DNA from: Colius striatus
Lineage: Eukaryota > Chordata > Aves > Coliiformes > Coliidae
Direction of reading: 5' to 3'
Length of the DNA: 64,000 nucleotides
Assembly (NCBI RefSeq): GCF_028858725.1
Contig: NC_084767.1
Location: 32,146,895 to 32,210,894 of the forward strand
Part shown: in pieces, positions 11,301 to 25,959 of the stretch
How positions within the stretch are numbered: position 1 is the first letter of the stretch
How the letters are laid out: each line of letters starts with the position of its first letter
Notes under the pieces: generated by a model
The model's input: the letters and a program-made list of their open reading frames with translations, nothing else
Told to the model about the DNA's origin: nothing
The model's database searches: none
Position numbers and translations under genes: made by a program

Positions 11301-14300
11301 ATCGGATTGTATGATAAGCTGTGTGCAAAAAATCATCAGTGTGGGTCTTGAATTACTTGAAAGAATATTAAAACTTTATTTAGGATTCTGGAGCACCATT
11401 AGCATAATCTGTTTACTATCTAGGCAGTTGATAATTGCTCCTGGATAGACCTAAGGGAAATTAACATTTTTTAAAGCATAGAGGGATGTTCAGTGGCAAG
11501 GAAGGAGGAATTCTGAAGGTACTTGGAACTGAATAAATACTAAGAAATTCTTCTCAGCAGAGTGGAATGAGAAGGAATCTTAATAGCTCCATAAGAAAGG
11601 TGTTGGTAGTAGGGGGAAAAAAAAAATTCCCAAAGCAAGTAGAAGAAACTTCTGATCTTGTGATGAGTAGATTTTGTATGGTTTGTTCTCATTTCTCACC
11701 TCTGTCTGTAAATGCTTTGTATGTAATTCTGTTCTCTGTTTTACATTTTGTACTAAAAGTCTTGCTACTTGTTCTTAAAGAACCTGAATTTTTATGATAA
11801 TTTACAATGATTATCTTCTCCATAATTTGATCTATTCTCATCATTATTCTCTCTAATTCACTCTATTAATCTTCCATTTTGACAATAGTATGTCATTCCA
11901 GGTACAGTTGTCTTGAAATACTGGCCATTAAATTACTTTAAAGTAATAATCATAAGTTATGCTCCTTTCTTCTAAAGAAAATCAGGCTTTATTGACAAGA
12001 AGACAGAGTGAAACCTACTGTCAGAAATTCTGTCTTGCATTTCCAATTGAGAATCTGTCCTGGTATGTAACTTACTGTGATTTTCTTGTGTTTCTGATTT
12101 CAACATTCAAGCTTAGGTATTACAATGATGGTCACAATTTTCACTAATGTACTTGAATTATTTGCATTGTTTACAAGTCTTGTTCTTCAGATCAGTAGAA
12201 ATTATAGTGGTAATTCAGTATATGTAACTTGGAAGCACTAAGCTTGCTTTTAGAACAAAGGAAATCTACTGAAAATCAAAGTTGGTTGGGGTTTTTTTGT
12301 ATTATCATGGGTTTTAAGTCACTTTTATTGCCTCAGCATAGGGTTGCAGTGACATTATTAATATTAAATTCAAATGTCAATTTGATGTTCATTGCCTAGA
12401 AGAATACCTTGACACTAGTGGGAGACAGCTCTAGAATTTTATGTTCCTATTAGTTAAGGCTGAGTGTTCAATTCCAATTAGAGTGAAAAGATAACATCTC
12501 TGAGATTTTATGTAGGTTGAAGGACCTCTCTGCCTACAGCTGGCTTGAAGAGGAAGATTGGAATCACTGTATCTTCCTCTTTTTGTCTGAGGAGAAGTGG
12601 CCTATACGGAAATCTGTCATACTTCAGGGTTACTGTCTGTTAGTATAGGAGGCCTGGGAGGATCGTTTTGCAAGGGGACCCTTTGCTGTGGCACATAAAG
12701 GGAACATCAGACTTCCTGCATGTAAGCTGCAGTAGGACGCCTGCTCAATAGATGCCCCAGATTTCCAGATAAACGCCAAGCATGAGTGGAAAAGCTTTTT
12801 GCTGTTACATGTATCTACAATAACTAAACAGAAGGAGCCCTGAAGTCTTTCACTGAGAATGGAATCAATATATCAAAGCTATTTGTTCTCTCAAACAACA
12901 TTTTATCTAGGAGAAGAAACCTGGAAACACAAAAGCATCATTGGTCTGATCCTCTCATACCAGTAGATCTTCCAGGGGATCTCCATGTATGTAGTGTTTG
13001 AATATTAAAAGTATTAGAGTATTTGCTGTTGCTGAGGTAGTTCTCTATTGCTAAAGCAATTTTTTAAACTTTTTCCCAGAGATAAAACTGAGAGAAATCT
13101 AGAAGCAGGAAGCTTACTCTAGTCAGAATCTGAATATTGGGAAGAGGAATGTATAAACATCAAACAGCTAGAACTGCTTTCCAGAAGCTTCAGTGACATT
13201 CTTGTACAGTATGAAAATTGCCAAAGCTGAAGATAAAAAGGATCTCTCCTAACCTGTGTCACTTGAAAAATTTGTTAAATATGTCAAATGAGCTGCTTTA
13301 ATGTTCTTATACAGTTTGTTTCAGGTCTTCCTCCAGCTCACTAATACCTTCTGAATTTTCCCTGAAATACTGCTTCAGTGTATCTGCCATTAAGCTTTCC
13401 AAAGGGAGAAGTATGAGCAAAAAGCTTTTCAACGCAGCCAACTCCTTCAGGCACCTGATTCAAGTGACACTCTCTGTTCCAGATTAGTTTCCATTTTGCC
13501 TCTCTTCAGGCAAAACTTTTTTATTTTCTTCTATTAAAGCAGTGAACTTAAGATCAGGTGCATTTTTCCCTTCTGTCATTTTGTCTGAAGCTGATTCTGA
13601 CCTTTTGTTTTTAAATTCCCCTGTGACAGTCTTAAACTATATGTAACAGCTCTTCGTGAAGCAAGACCATGCTGTACATTTTTATTACATTTTTCAAATT
13701 GAGGAATTCTTGCTGTCCAGTCTTCTGATATATTTGAACTGTACCCTGAAACAGATTTGTAGTTAACGCTCAGTTCCTCATTCCCTGTCAAATTCTTTCT
13801 ACAGAGTAGTATCTCTAGCTAATAAGAACCCTACTCCAGTTCAGGTGTAGAATAGCTAGTAGACTGTTACCTTTTCAGCTATCTAGGAAGGAAGTGAGGG
13901 CAAGAGAGTGCATCTAGTTAATAGCATGATTTGCTCATTCTGTGTCATTCTTCTATTAAGGTTTTTAACTTTAAACCTGTTGGTAGGTAAAACTGAATTG
14001 GATTCACAAGAATAAAAATTAGCAGAGTTTCAAAACTCAGGGCTTTTTATGACTGTATATGTCTTGTCTTGGCCAAGAGGAATCATTATTATAATTCCAT
14101 CTGGATAAAGGGTGCCTACAATCTCAACAATTTGTTCACTGTTTCCTCTGTTGGTGTGCATCCCTATACACTTTTCCACTTTCTTGTCACTGATTGCTGG
14201 CTCTGGAAGAAAACAACAAAGAGGCAGGACTAATGGGAGACTTAAATTAGCCCACTTTCACACACCATCTTCAATAAATCTACACCTCAATAAAAGTCCT

Positions 14301-17300
14301 CAGTAGCCAGAAGGAAGAAAAGAAGGTAAAAATTGTAGTTCAAGCAAGGCAAATCTGTGACTAACTCCTCAGATGAAAGACATTGCAGGTATTCACTGCA
14401 ATGATGTCCTAACCTACTGTAGGGGAATGTCAGATATAATGCTACTCAAGCCATATCTCTTTGGCATAGTTACTGGCTTAACCTTAGACCATTCTCTCTC
14501 TCACAAAAGAAGAAAACACTATGGCTTTGCAAAGATGGGGTGGCAATCCTCTACAGTGAAACACTACCCCTGTTACTGTAAAAAGAAACCTCATGCAGAT
14601 AGTGGAATTAAGGTCATCTAAAAATATAACACCCAGTGTCTTCTCTTGAATAAAGAAAGACAAACCACCGCTGGAATTAAAAATCTGTCTTTACTGCCTT
14701 AAAAAGGTTTCCTCTTTTTTTTTTTTTTAATTTTTTTCTCTATCTCATTCTGTGCCCAAAAACTCACCAGAAAAACTCAGATATTTAACAACCTGTTGTT
14801 ATGCCCATAATAAATGCAAATTTTGTGCCCCTTTTTCAAGGCCAAATAAATAAAATTACTTTTTCTTCTGTCTGTTCTTGAAGGGTTAGATAAGTTATTA
14901 TTAATCCAAATCACTATGTTTGCAGCAGGAAAAAAGGCAGTAATTATTGTTGTAGTGTACATTTGTATGTCTTGGGGCAGGCTGTAGGCAGTGTTCTTTT
15001 TTCTTAAAGTAACTATAAATACTTACAGGATGGATTTTTTTTATAACAGTCCAATTTTAAATTTGCAACGTCTCTGCTGTGTATCTTAGAGTTGAATCTA
15101 TGAATAAATGTCTAAGTAAGGAAATTGAAGAAAACGCCACCGTTAATTGTAGTTACTATGAAATCATTGAGAGGTTAAACCAGATACTCCCACAACAGAT
15201 ATCCCATTCTGAAAAGAGCGTGATAATTTATGCTTGATAATACAAAGTTAATGTATTTTTCAGTTTTATAGCAGATAGACTGAGAGGCTTTAATCGATCA
15301 TTAATCTGTCTAGTAAAACCCCAACCTACTAATAAAAAAACTGATCATATGAGAAGTGTTAATCAACAGAGATAGAGTCTGTCTATCTGAATGCTGTGTA
15401 CCTAATAAGACTTGGCTGAGCCAACTGCTCTCTGAACATGACTTTCTATGCCTTAGCTACAAATCCATCCTCAGGGCAGAGCTAATTTTCTATTCCTGCT
15501 ATGATGCCTTAATCTAGTAAACTTCCACCTCTGAATTAATAAAAATGTTTTATTTACTTAATTACAACATGCTTGCTCCATTTTTCTGTAAGACCATTTA
15601 TCCATATTCCATCTCTGCATTAAACATTTTTAGATTTGGGCATATCTATGCATTAGCAAAACAGAATCACAATTCATTTGGACTGTTAATTGAGAGATCC
15701 AACCCCTGGAAAACAAGTTGTGTTAGTTTGAGCTAAAACTAATAAGTTTTTCTTGTAAGTCTTCAGACATTGATGGAGTAGTAATGATTTAGATACAGAA
15801 TGGGTGTTTGTCCAGATTCATTGTTTTTCCTATCAGAATTATTCTAAACTGTCTTGAAGACATAAGGCACAGAATTGTAACAGACCCAGTTCTGTTTATA
15901 CCCAAAGTCAAGGGAACATCAGGTTTTGGATTTAGATAACATCATAACATCATGCATTGTTGCTAGTAAAGTGTTACTGGGCTTGATTCCTGATGTCAGT
16001 GGTCTTTGGATATCGGTCTGGGTGTCTTGGTCTTCTGTAAATGTTATGATTTCACTTTCTATGCTGCATAAATTGATTTAAAACACATTTTAAAGATTAC
16101 CATAAAAACCTGCAGTGGTCAGACTGAAATGGCATAGTCAGTTAAATGTGAGGCAGCTTAAAATATTTTGCAGTCCAACCTTACTGTCATGGCTTAGGAA
16201 GTCCATTAAAGCAGTATCAATGATTTCTGTTTAGTATGCTGCACTGCTAGTTCAAGCAAGAAAGATGATCAGCTGAGAACCAAATAGTTACCTAATATTT
16301 TTAATCTTCAAAATTACAAGGGAAAGATGTCCAAAAGAACTGGCTAAATAATGCTGTATTTAATCTTGCAAAGATGAATGACTGGAGTGCTGCTGTTCTT
16401 TTCAGTATATTCTCATGAAACCTTGGAGAACTCATTGCAGGTTCAGGCTTTGTGTGTCCTGGGGAAAATGAAATAAAGTATTATTCTTGAGTTTCTAAGT
16501 AGTCTTTTGTTTGTAAAACAAAATGCTTTTCTGATAATGGGCATTATTGTAATTCCAAGACTTACAGAACTGGGACTGAAATTACATGTGTTACAAATAC
16601 AGTTTGTCATAAATTTGTACAATGCCAGCCAGTAGCTTTAAATGTAGGTTTTGCTTCCTAGAAATCAACAATGAAGAGATTTTGGTGGATTTGAAATTTA
16701 GCAAATTGTGTTAACATAAACATAGAGTGATGATAAGAAAATTGTTTAAACTTCTGCAAAAATACAGTAACTCGTTTTTAGACATCGCACAATCTCCTTC
16801 TGTACTTAGTTCATATGGTTTATTCTCTTTTATGTATCCTTTAATTTATAATGGCACGTTGTTTGGTCATTTTACTTTCAACTTTTAGAGGAATGGGCCT
16901 GTGCTTAATCTATTTGTAGAGAAGAGACTAGTACATGAGGCTCAATGTGTTTGGAGCCTGAGTCTCTGGCTACTTGACATGTATGGTAGCAGCTTCATTC
17001 ACCTGCTGTCCTTGATGATTTGTTACACTTTTCTGACAGTTGATCTACAGCAGTGGGCTCCAAAACAGCAATGGAAGAATTTCTACAAAGTAGCAAAACA
17101 AGAAATACTTGCTCTTAAGTATAATGTTTTAACTAAATCCCCTGAGCAAAGAAATAGAAATATTTTTCTCCACACAGTAAAGTGTGTGAAGTAAACTGGA
17201 ACAATTAAAGGCCAATAATATGAACATGAAGAAATTAAGGCAAAGCAAAGAGATAATGTATTAAGATAGATTTTCTTGAAATCACATCTATGCTGAAGCA

Positions 17301-18348
17301 GCATCTGTTTTCTGCAGCAGCTTTTGGCAGCTGAAAGCAATGAAAGACCTTGCTGCTTACAGTGAAATATAAATCTTCTATGATGGCTCAAAGAAACTGA
17401 AAGCTAAAAGTTTTCTTGAAGTGGTGAGAAGGAAGGGATCCTTTCTTCATATGTAAAGATCTCTGTGGGAAAGAATGTAAGCCATCCCATTTAATGATAG
17501 CTGTGCACTACTGTTTAATTGTAGATGTTGGTTTTATCTTTTATATTTTCCACTTCCATTGTCATAAAAAAAAATCTCTCTGAAAACTGAAACTTGAGTA
17601 AGAAAGTTAACTTTGAAGTTAAATACAGAGTTTACTGAATTAAGCATGTTAATTAATGCATCAGTCATTTGATACACTGCATCTCTCTCAAGAGCCACGT
17701 AATATATGAGACTAGGATACAAATACTTCCCTGCATACCAGAGACACCTAGATGTTACTATGTCAGCATGTGATGTCAAATCACATCATCAAGGTTCATA
17801 CTGAATTCAGTGTGTATGAAGCATTTCATTTAAAAAAGCAGATTTGTTTTGCTGTTACGGTGATTGTTATGCTGTCACATACCTGGCAGAAATCGAGATA
17901 TTTTTTTTTAATGTCTATGTAGAAAACAAAAAAAACCATGACTTTCAAAATGCAAGCACCGAGAATTTCTCCAGAAATGGCATAATCTGGAAAAGATCTA
18001 AATGCTTGATAGTCTCAAAGCAGGAAACGTTCCGTGTAACATCCCTCCTAATTCACATGCACACACAAGCTTCTACCTTCCATAACAAATGCTCTTGTCC
18101 TAATTTGATGCAAGGTAACACCACATTTTTCAGTAATGACTGTGTCATGCAAAGGACGTGATTCAGCGGGACCTTAAATCATGTGCCTCGTGCACATTTG
18201 CATTTCCATTGATTTGAAAAGAGCTACTAAGCAACTGACCTGAGGTAAATACTTGCTGGTATAAAGCCAGCAATAAAACTCCTGAATTGGAGGCTGATAA
18301 AGCGTGTATTGCTGTATTGCTTTATAAACTTGTTTTTTCATCATTTTC

Positions 18349-18370
18349 GGGGGGGGGGGGGGGCGGGGGG
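18349..18370 (+). repeat. Poly-G tract with one C
   Basis: Twenty-two bases that are G except for one C, flanked by ttttc and aaacaaacaa. It could form a G-quadruplex on the + strand. It is also a typical place for assembly length errors. Confidence 0.9.
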
Positions 18371-21300
18371 AAACAAACAAGCAGGCTTTCTTTAGGTTTG
18401 CTAGGTGACTACTGGAAATGACTACTTCGGGGTACTAGAAACCACATAATCTTTTTTCCCTACATTCTCTTGGAACTCCATCAGTCAGGAGAGAGGAAAG
18501 TCTTACATCCCATTGTCTCCACAGCACTCACGGCTTCCTACTGAACATCAGTGTAAATTTTTCCAATGACTTACAGATTTGTCAGATGGAAAGTGTCTTT
18601 CTGCCAAAGATAGTGTATCTGTTCTGGGTGTGTGGGTAAAGAAGAAAATTGTATTACTCCCATATGGCTTGACTCTTTTATAAGCACTTCAGTAACCATT
18701 CCTAGCTGGCAGTTTCTGGGTGCTTTGCAGTGCATTTTGGTATCACAGACTATAAAAAAAACCAAAAAGCAACTTCACTGTAAGTCTCACCTCAGCACAA
18801 ATTATTGAATACAGAAGTGGTATGCTGCTCTTCTTTGCTCTACCTAAAGGACAGACACATTGTTAGTTACTTTGGCAAACATTTTTCAGTTGCTTCAACG
18901 GCTGGGAGTTCAAAAAGTTAGGCTCTGTTGAAGTATGCCCTGTCAGAAAAGGATATGGCAATGCTGTTCTCAGAAAGAACAGAATTGCTGGCCTAGTTTC
19001 CTACAACTGGAAATCAGAATGTCTGTCTTTTGGAGACTCTGCACAGATGAGACCATAAATTTAAGTCACGTCGAGATAAAGAAGGGAGAGTCTTTTTGCT
19101 GAGATTCTTGAAAATAAAAACTACTGCTTTACAAAGACTGAATCATCTATGAAAATGTTTATATGGACTAGTTCTTTTCACTATATCTGTCAGGCAGATT
19201 TTCTAAGGACAAGTGAGGAGATTTGTATGCTGTCTTTATTTAGATAGCTTTATAACCCAAAACGGATGGGTGAACTCAGTGATGGTTCTAGACAGAGGGG
19301 CTGAATGTGAGACATAGTAAGACAGACAGCTCTGGGATACCTGAGTAAGACAGAACTGCTTTGGGTGCAAGGAACATTTTGGGCCAATTCCACCATCCCC
19401 TGCTAAATTCTCGAACTCTTGTCACTCAAAGTCCTCTTCGCTCAGCTTTTTGAACAATTGCTGATCAGAATCTATTAGCACAAAGATTGCCTTTCTGTCT
19501 TTTGCCCTCATGAGATTATTGACTTTAGAAATTAATGCTGTTTCTGTACTGTTTTGCAAGGAAACACAACTGACATTAAAAAAAAAAAAAAGCCATCATT
19601 TTCATCCACACTCATCTGTAAAAATTACTTTGCATTAATTTTTGGATTGCAACTAAAATTATCAACAATAACCTCTGAAAAACAGGCTACTGCTGCTTTG
19701 CTGTGCACAGTAACTGGGGCTTGTACACTGCACACATCAGTGCTCAGCAGTTAAAAGTTTTGTTCAGCAGTTTGAAGTATTCTCTTGTGAAAACAGAAGC
19801 TCTGGTTTTAGAACTAAAGTACTGCCATAATATTGTTTTTACTAGCTCAAGGTTCAATTTCAATATAATAATAAACAAATAAATAAAACCCAACCCTGTT
19901 CAAACAGCTCCTTAAAAATACAGTCATTTTTTAAAAGAAACTTTACAGAGTAAATTCTTTCTGTTGAGGGAAGTGACTAAAGGCCATTCAGTCTCTCACT
20001 CGTGTAAATGAAGAAGAGGAGAAAAAGAAAAATGACAAGAAGAGAAATGACAGTTCTGTCCTGAATGATGAAGCTGGCACACAAAATCATGTAAGTGAAC
20101 TGATCCATTCTGTAATGTGTGCGTGCAGCTCTCAAGAAGGGCGTGTGTGCCATAGTTTCAGGCGTGTCACAGCTGGCAGTTCATTTTTTCATTCACTGCT
20201 GTTTAGAAGCTGCATAACAAAGTCTATTTTTGTGGAATTAGTGATGCTGTGATACTGTTAGTATTTTCTGAGATAATAGGCCTAAAATGTGTATATTTCT
20301 TTTAGGGTAAGAAGCACAGATTATGTTAAAATTGAAGCCCCCTTGGGAAAACAGTAATGAATTTTTGCCCTTCTTATGCTACGAATTTGACAAAGCCAGT
20401 TATATAAATAAAGTTTATCCTAGAATCACACTGTCCAAACTTTGCAGTCATCTGAGATAAACCTAAGTAAAACTCCATGAGCTGGTATGGAGTTGTGAAT
20501 TTCCCAGAGTCTGGCCTTGATTTCACATGGGAATTTGGCAATGAGCCTTCCAAGCCCAGTTATACATGAGCTAGAAAGCCTCAAGCAGTCTCTTCTCAAG
20601 TAAGTGATTTACCTAAAATATTCTTATTCCAAGCTTCCTTGCATATTATTAGTAGGAACTGATTTTAGTTTTAGTTTCTGTTTTAAGAAACAATGTCTTG
20701 AAACTCCTGTGTACAAGTTCCTTCTTTTTGGTATATATATTCATTTGCCAAAGTAGATTATCCTGTGCTTGAGAAACTTATCCTCAGAATTTCAGGAAAC
20801 TGGAAGTTTGATAACTACAGTTTTAGATGTCATTTGCAAATAATCCAGTGCATTTGCTTCTCATATGTAACATTTTAAGGATAGAAAAGTAATTCTAAAA
20901 ACATGAATGAAATTATAGTGTTTACCCAGCTACAAAGACTTATACTAAACTACCTGCAAAAAAATAGAGAAAGATTACTCTCTGAAGTAAATACTGTTCA
21001 AAGTAAGGCCATAGTTCAAACAACTGTGTTAAGGTATTAAGTTTAGGTAACTACATTAGGTGGTTTGTTAGCCAAAAATCTACTGTTTAGAATGTTTTCG
21101 GTGAAGACCACTAGTCACTCGCTTTGATATATCAACAGGGTGAAGCATCTTCCTGAGACTTTTCTTAGCTATTTCTTAGCAGAAAAAAAAAAATCTCAGC
21201 AGTAACTTCTAATGAAAAACTGTTCAGAAGTTGTATGGATACACTCTTCACATATTTAGATAAAGTCATCTGTTGGGAGCAGCTCCAGAAGCAGATGTAT

Positions 21301-24300
21301 TTATTGAGAGATCTCATCATAATTAAATGAAAAACTACATATCAGTTCACTCCCAAGACCTTAAATTTTGCTCCTACCTGTCCAAAAGGAAGCAGTATTT
21401 CTTTTCCTTTTCAATTATTGTTCAGTCTTAAATTACATCACTGCATGCTTGTGGAGCATTTTGGTATACATTCAATAACATAAAGCTGTTATAAAGAATA
21501 GCTTTTGTTGTTCAACATTTTATTTTAAATGTTCTTGGAATGCTCTGCTTTACCAACAATAGGCATGACCTCAAACTCGTATGTTTTTCTTGGAGAAGGT
21601 CACAATAATTTCATTAGAGCTACCATAAAGGTATATTTTCAAACATAACTTTTCTTTCTTCCCAATTTCAGTGTTGACAAAACTGGCATTAAGTTTGTCT
21701 CATACTTCTTTGAGTTTGACAGTCAATTGGCTATCTCAGCAATGTTAGTCCAAGCCAGCCATTGCAGAAATGGCTTTGTTTTCTCTCTACTTGTTTACTG
21801 GCTTTCCCACCGTTGACTCTTCTCAGAGCTCTCTGTGCTCTAATACATAACAAATACATCACTTGAAGTGTCAGCAAAAAGACATAACCACAGCTTCTCT
21901 TTCACAAGTAGTCTTACTAGTCCCATGCTTGCTTCAGGAATGCTTCAAAACCTCGCTTCCTTTTTTAAAGGATAATGAGATTTATTCACCACCATATTAT
22001 TATCCCGTCCTTCTGATGCTCTATCTTGCCTTCAGTAGACTTACTACTGGTTTACAGCAACAGGCACCCTGTGAAATTGCTAAGTCATGCTGCTGAAAAC
22101 TAGCAGTGCAAAAAGGTCTCCCTATTTCTCTGCTTTGTTCACTACTTCTAGATGTGCAATATTCACATGGCCTGTCTCTCCATGTAATTTCAATGGTATT
22201 TATCACTGACTTTCACATTTCTTGTCATTTACAACATATTCTACGTGTCCCTATGCTTCATCTCTTTGTATATCAGCTAAAGTTTGCTCTATTCTTCATC
22301 ACTGTTTATGCTTAAATTCACACTCCTACTTGTGTCATTAAAAAGTAACTATCATCCTGCTGTGTAAAACATTTTGGGGCAGCAGCATAGAAAATAAAAC
22401 TGCGGTAGTAGTACTGCCAAATGGTTGTAGTTAAAGTGGAAATCAGGGTGTTTCTTAATGTCATTCATACTCTTCCTGGTGCCATCTTATTTATTTTCTG
22501 TAGAAATGGGGGATTTAACATGGTTTTACATTGTGGAAATCAGGGAACATATAAATATAAATTATAGGGGAAAAAAATCCAGCAACTTCGATGCGTGCCA
22601 GCATTTCAAAGCCAAGATCATGTACTTTTAATTCAATGACATCCTGAAAGCATCCTCCTGCTCCCTCCAATTGCCATTTATGTAATTATCAGGCCTGGAA
22701 GGATAAACACTACTAGCTCTTTCTCTAAACTGTGGGACTGTCATTAATAATTTTTATTTTGATTGTTGATTTTAGATGTTTGCTACTGGTGCAGTTGTTT
22801 TAAAGGAAGCAAACAAAATGTCCATTTAGTAATTTGCTTTATTTCTGCAAACAATATCTATCTCTATTTTCCCTGCCAGTGCACGTTCTTGTCTCCTGTT
22901 TTATCTCTAGGTGTCTCTTTGAGGCTTAGGATCATGATAAGGAAGGGATAAGGTTGTACAGCATCCTTACCCATTAATTCAAGCTGAAGATAGTGAACCA
23001 TGTCCACAGTAGCTCTTATTGGCTCTCCTTTCTGTTGCTGAAATGTCACAGATAATTAGTCCTTCCTCAGGTATTCAAAAGAGGTAGGGAGTAATTTAAG
23101 CATGTCCTGGCTTCCTGATTCTGTCTGCTGGTAATGGAGGAACTGCAAGAGTTTAAAATTTGTCATTTCCGTGTGTAAGAGAGGCGAAAGCAGTGGGGAA
23201 CTTCACTTGAGCTACCTACTAAAAATTCAGCTTTAGGAGAGCTATACTTGAATTACTGGCTAAGTCTAGGTCATGTCTAAGACTACCAGTCACCAAATTA
23301 GTGGTTAAAAACTGCCAGGGACTGAAACAAAAGATACCAACCTTCATTTTCTTACATTAATGTGCTCATTGGCTCTTTCAAATAATGTCAGTGACAGTCT
23401 CATTATTTTTTTCCATTCTGTTTGGAAAAGGGCGTAAAACAAATACCTCAGCATGTAAAGAGATTACATGTCAATATTTCCTCTTTGATCAGGTGGGTCT
23501 TTTTTGGAATTGATCCAGTTTGCTCTCATAATCACAAGCCTTTAGAGGAATTTTCAGTTTACTCCACCCAGCCAGCTACCATAGCTTTGTTTAATGTTTT
23601 GAACCCTGCCTGACTCCAGCAGAGAATATCCTGTATTCAATGACACAGAGCTTTTCTACAGATATGACCATAAATTCTTTGTGCCCAGCAATCTGACCCC
23701 AGTCATGTGCAGAAGGAAGCAGCTGACTGGCCTTTCCCTACCAATGTATCTTTCATTATGAAGATGGGATCTTCTGCGAGTGTGTACAGACAAGATGCCA
23801 CAAATAAACAGGTGTTTGCAACAGACAGGCATGAAGGAAGGAAGGAAGGGAGGAAAATAAATAAACCGTAGTCTACAAGACAGGAAGAAGGCTGTGACAC
23901 ACTGTCCTTGCTTTCTAATATCTTCCATTTTGAATCTTATCCCAGCCCTACAACTAGTAAATCCCATGGATCTCAAATCCAATGAAAGAGCTTTTGGCTG
24001 CTTTAAAGAGTAGGACTGGCAAGTTCTGTTTAAAACAAATAATAACAAAACAAAAACAGAGTCATTTAATAAAGTTTACCCAGCAAGAGTTTTCCTGTGA
24101 ATAAGCTATACTAGCATTTGCTAGCTTTGCAAAGTTAACCAAAAGTCTGAGACATACTGGCTTTTTGCCATACTGCAGAAAAAAGCTTTGTGTGGAGCAA
24201 ATACTTCAGCTACTGCTGTAGCATCACACCCTTGTGCTTATGTTCTTTGATGTTTATGTAACCTTAAATCCAGAGCCAATAAAAAAAGTTGGTTGAGAGG

Positions 24301-24430
24301 GTTCTTTTTGCTAAAAAGTCAGCTTGTGCTTAAAAACAAAACCAAAAACCCTAGCCCTTTCCCACAAAGACATAGACTCAAAACTTCTAAAACAAAGATC
24401 TTTAAAACCTGTATCTTATTTTGGCATGCC

Positions 24431-24450
24431 AAAAAAAAAAAAAAAAAAAA
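24431..24450 (+). repeat. Poly-A run
   Basis: Twenty consecutive A, directly preceded by the palindrome ttggcatgccaa that overlaps its first bases. I found no retroposed gene copy upstream that would make it a processed-pseudogene tail. Confidence 0.9.
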
Positions 24451-25195
24451 GTTTGAACTAATTTCCTGTCAGTATTTACAATAGTACCATATTTAATACT
24501 ATACAGAATGTCACTGACATCAATATTTTTTTGCTTCAAAACCTACTCATACACCATACATGTTAATATACTGTCTAACAGGGGAGTATGTACATGATGT
24601 TGTAAGAGAAGGGTAAGAATTGTTTTAAAAAACAAATGGAACAAAAATCTCATATTTATTTTCTTTTTGTCCTGTCTTATGGGTATGCAAATTATACTCC
24701 CTATTTGGTGCAAAACTTGTCATATCTACTTGGAATTATCATTGGGATTTATAAAATTGAAACCAATTAGAACTAAATAAACAATTCTGCCAAACAAAGG
24801 CTTAAACAAGATCACCCAGTTTAGCAAGGATGTGAAAAAAAACCCCAAAAACCATACATAGTCTCTACTGAAAGTACTATTTTCATATATGGTCCTGGAA
24901 TTAAATAAACTTGGGCTTGAAATTCACCGCAAACAAGCTAAGTAGTCCTCAGGTAGTGAAATCCCCCAGAGGACATCATTGCCTATTCCCAAGCATGAGC
25001 TTTAATCATAGATTCACTACTTGGTTGCAGTTCTACATAAGCTGACACTGGTGCTTAAATACCTTCCCTTATGGCCTTGCCAAAAGCAAAAGTTTTTGCT
25101 GCTTTAGCACCCAATCTCAGTCAGTGCTCTCTTATATCGCCTGGGAATAAGGCATACCAAAATGACAAATAGTGAAAGTACAAGTTATCACAAAA

Positions 25196-25705
25196 TCACA
25201 GAATGGTAGGGGTTGGAAGGGACCTCTAGAGATCATCTAGTCCAATCCTCCTGCTCAAGCAGGTCCACCTGTGTGTCAGGTGACAAAGGAATGCATCCAG
25301 GCAGGTTTTGAAAACCTCCAGAGAAGAACTCCCCAACTTCCCTGAGCAGGCTGTGCCAGGGCTCCCTCACCCTCACAGTAAAGATTTTCCTTGTGTTTAA
25401 GTGGAACTTTTTCCGTTCCAGCTTTTCTCCATTATCCCTTGTCCTGTCACTGTCTCTTCCCCCAGAGCTGCTCTCCAGCGGGTCAATCCCCAGCCTGTAC
25501 TGGTGCATGGGGTTGTTCCTGCCCAGATGCAGGACTCTGCACTTGTCCTTGTTGAACCTCATGAGGTTCCTCTCTTGCCCAACTCTCAAGCCAGTCATGA
25601 GCTCACTGAATGGCAGCACAGCCTTCTGAGGAATCTGTTAGTCCTCCCAGTTTGGTGTCATCAGCAAACTTGCTGAAGGTAGGCTCTGTCTCCTCATCCA
25701 GGTTG
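25196..25705 (-). repeat. CR1 LINE tail with internal deletion
   Basis: The + strand starts with the reverse-complemented CR1 3' end (tcacagaatggtagggg, ggaagggacctctagagatc) and matches the 2675 copy closely up to ccttgtcctgtcactg. It then jumps to ORF2-derived sequence that the intron-3 copy reaches only about 340 bases later (cagcctgtactggtgca, gttgttcctgcccagatgc). It ends near cctcatccaggttgttg. CR1 is therefore on the - strand, with the middle section missing. Confidence 0.88.
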
Positions 25706-25959
25706 TTGCAATTGGATTGTTACAAGAGAGAACAGGAAGAAAAATCAGCATATTTATTAGATTCATGAGATTAGATCCATTATATTTATTACTTTATTTA
25801 TTATATTGATTATAATCAGCACAGATCTTAATATATCAAACTCTGTTCTATCTCACACATCTTCTCTTTAGGCCTGTACAACTGAAGCATGACACTATAT
25901 CCTATCTCTTCCTTTATTGTCTTCTGTGCTAACACAGCTAGCTGATCTAAACTGTTGAT

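Larger units (their letters stand above)
8373..25195. other. Intergenic region upstream of SLC39A10
   Basis: About 16.8 kb of AT-rich DNA without a recognisable gene. The longest open frames (up to 130 codons) are low-complexity or random in composition, with no domain and no paired splice sites I trust. It holds a poly-G run at 18349-18370, a GGAA-rich microsatellite near 23832-23852, a 20-A run at 24431-24450, and a few short inverted and direct repeats reported as findings. I saw no tRNA, rRNA or CRISPR. Confidence 0.6.

Noticed and set aside
23656..24048. 130-codon - strand open frame
   Set aside because: Composition is random-looking, it crosses a GGAA microsatellite, and no domain is visible.
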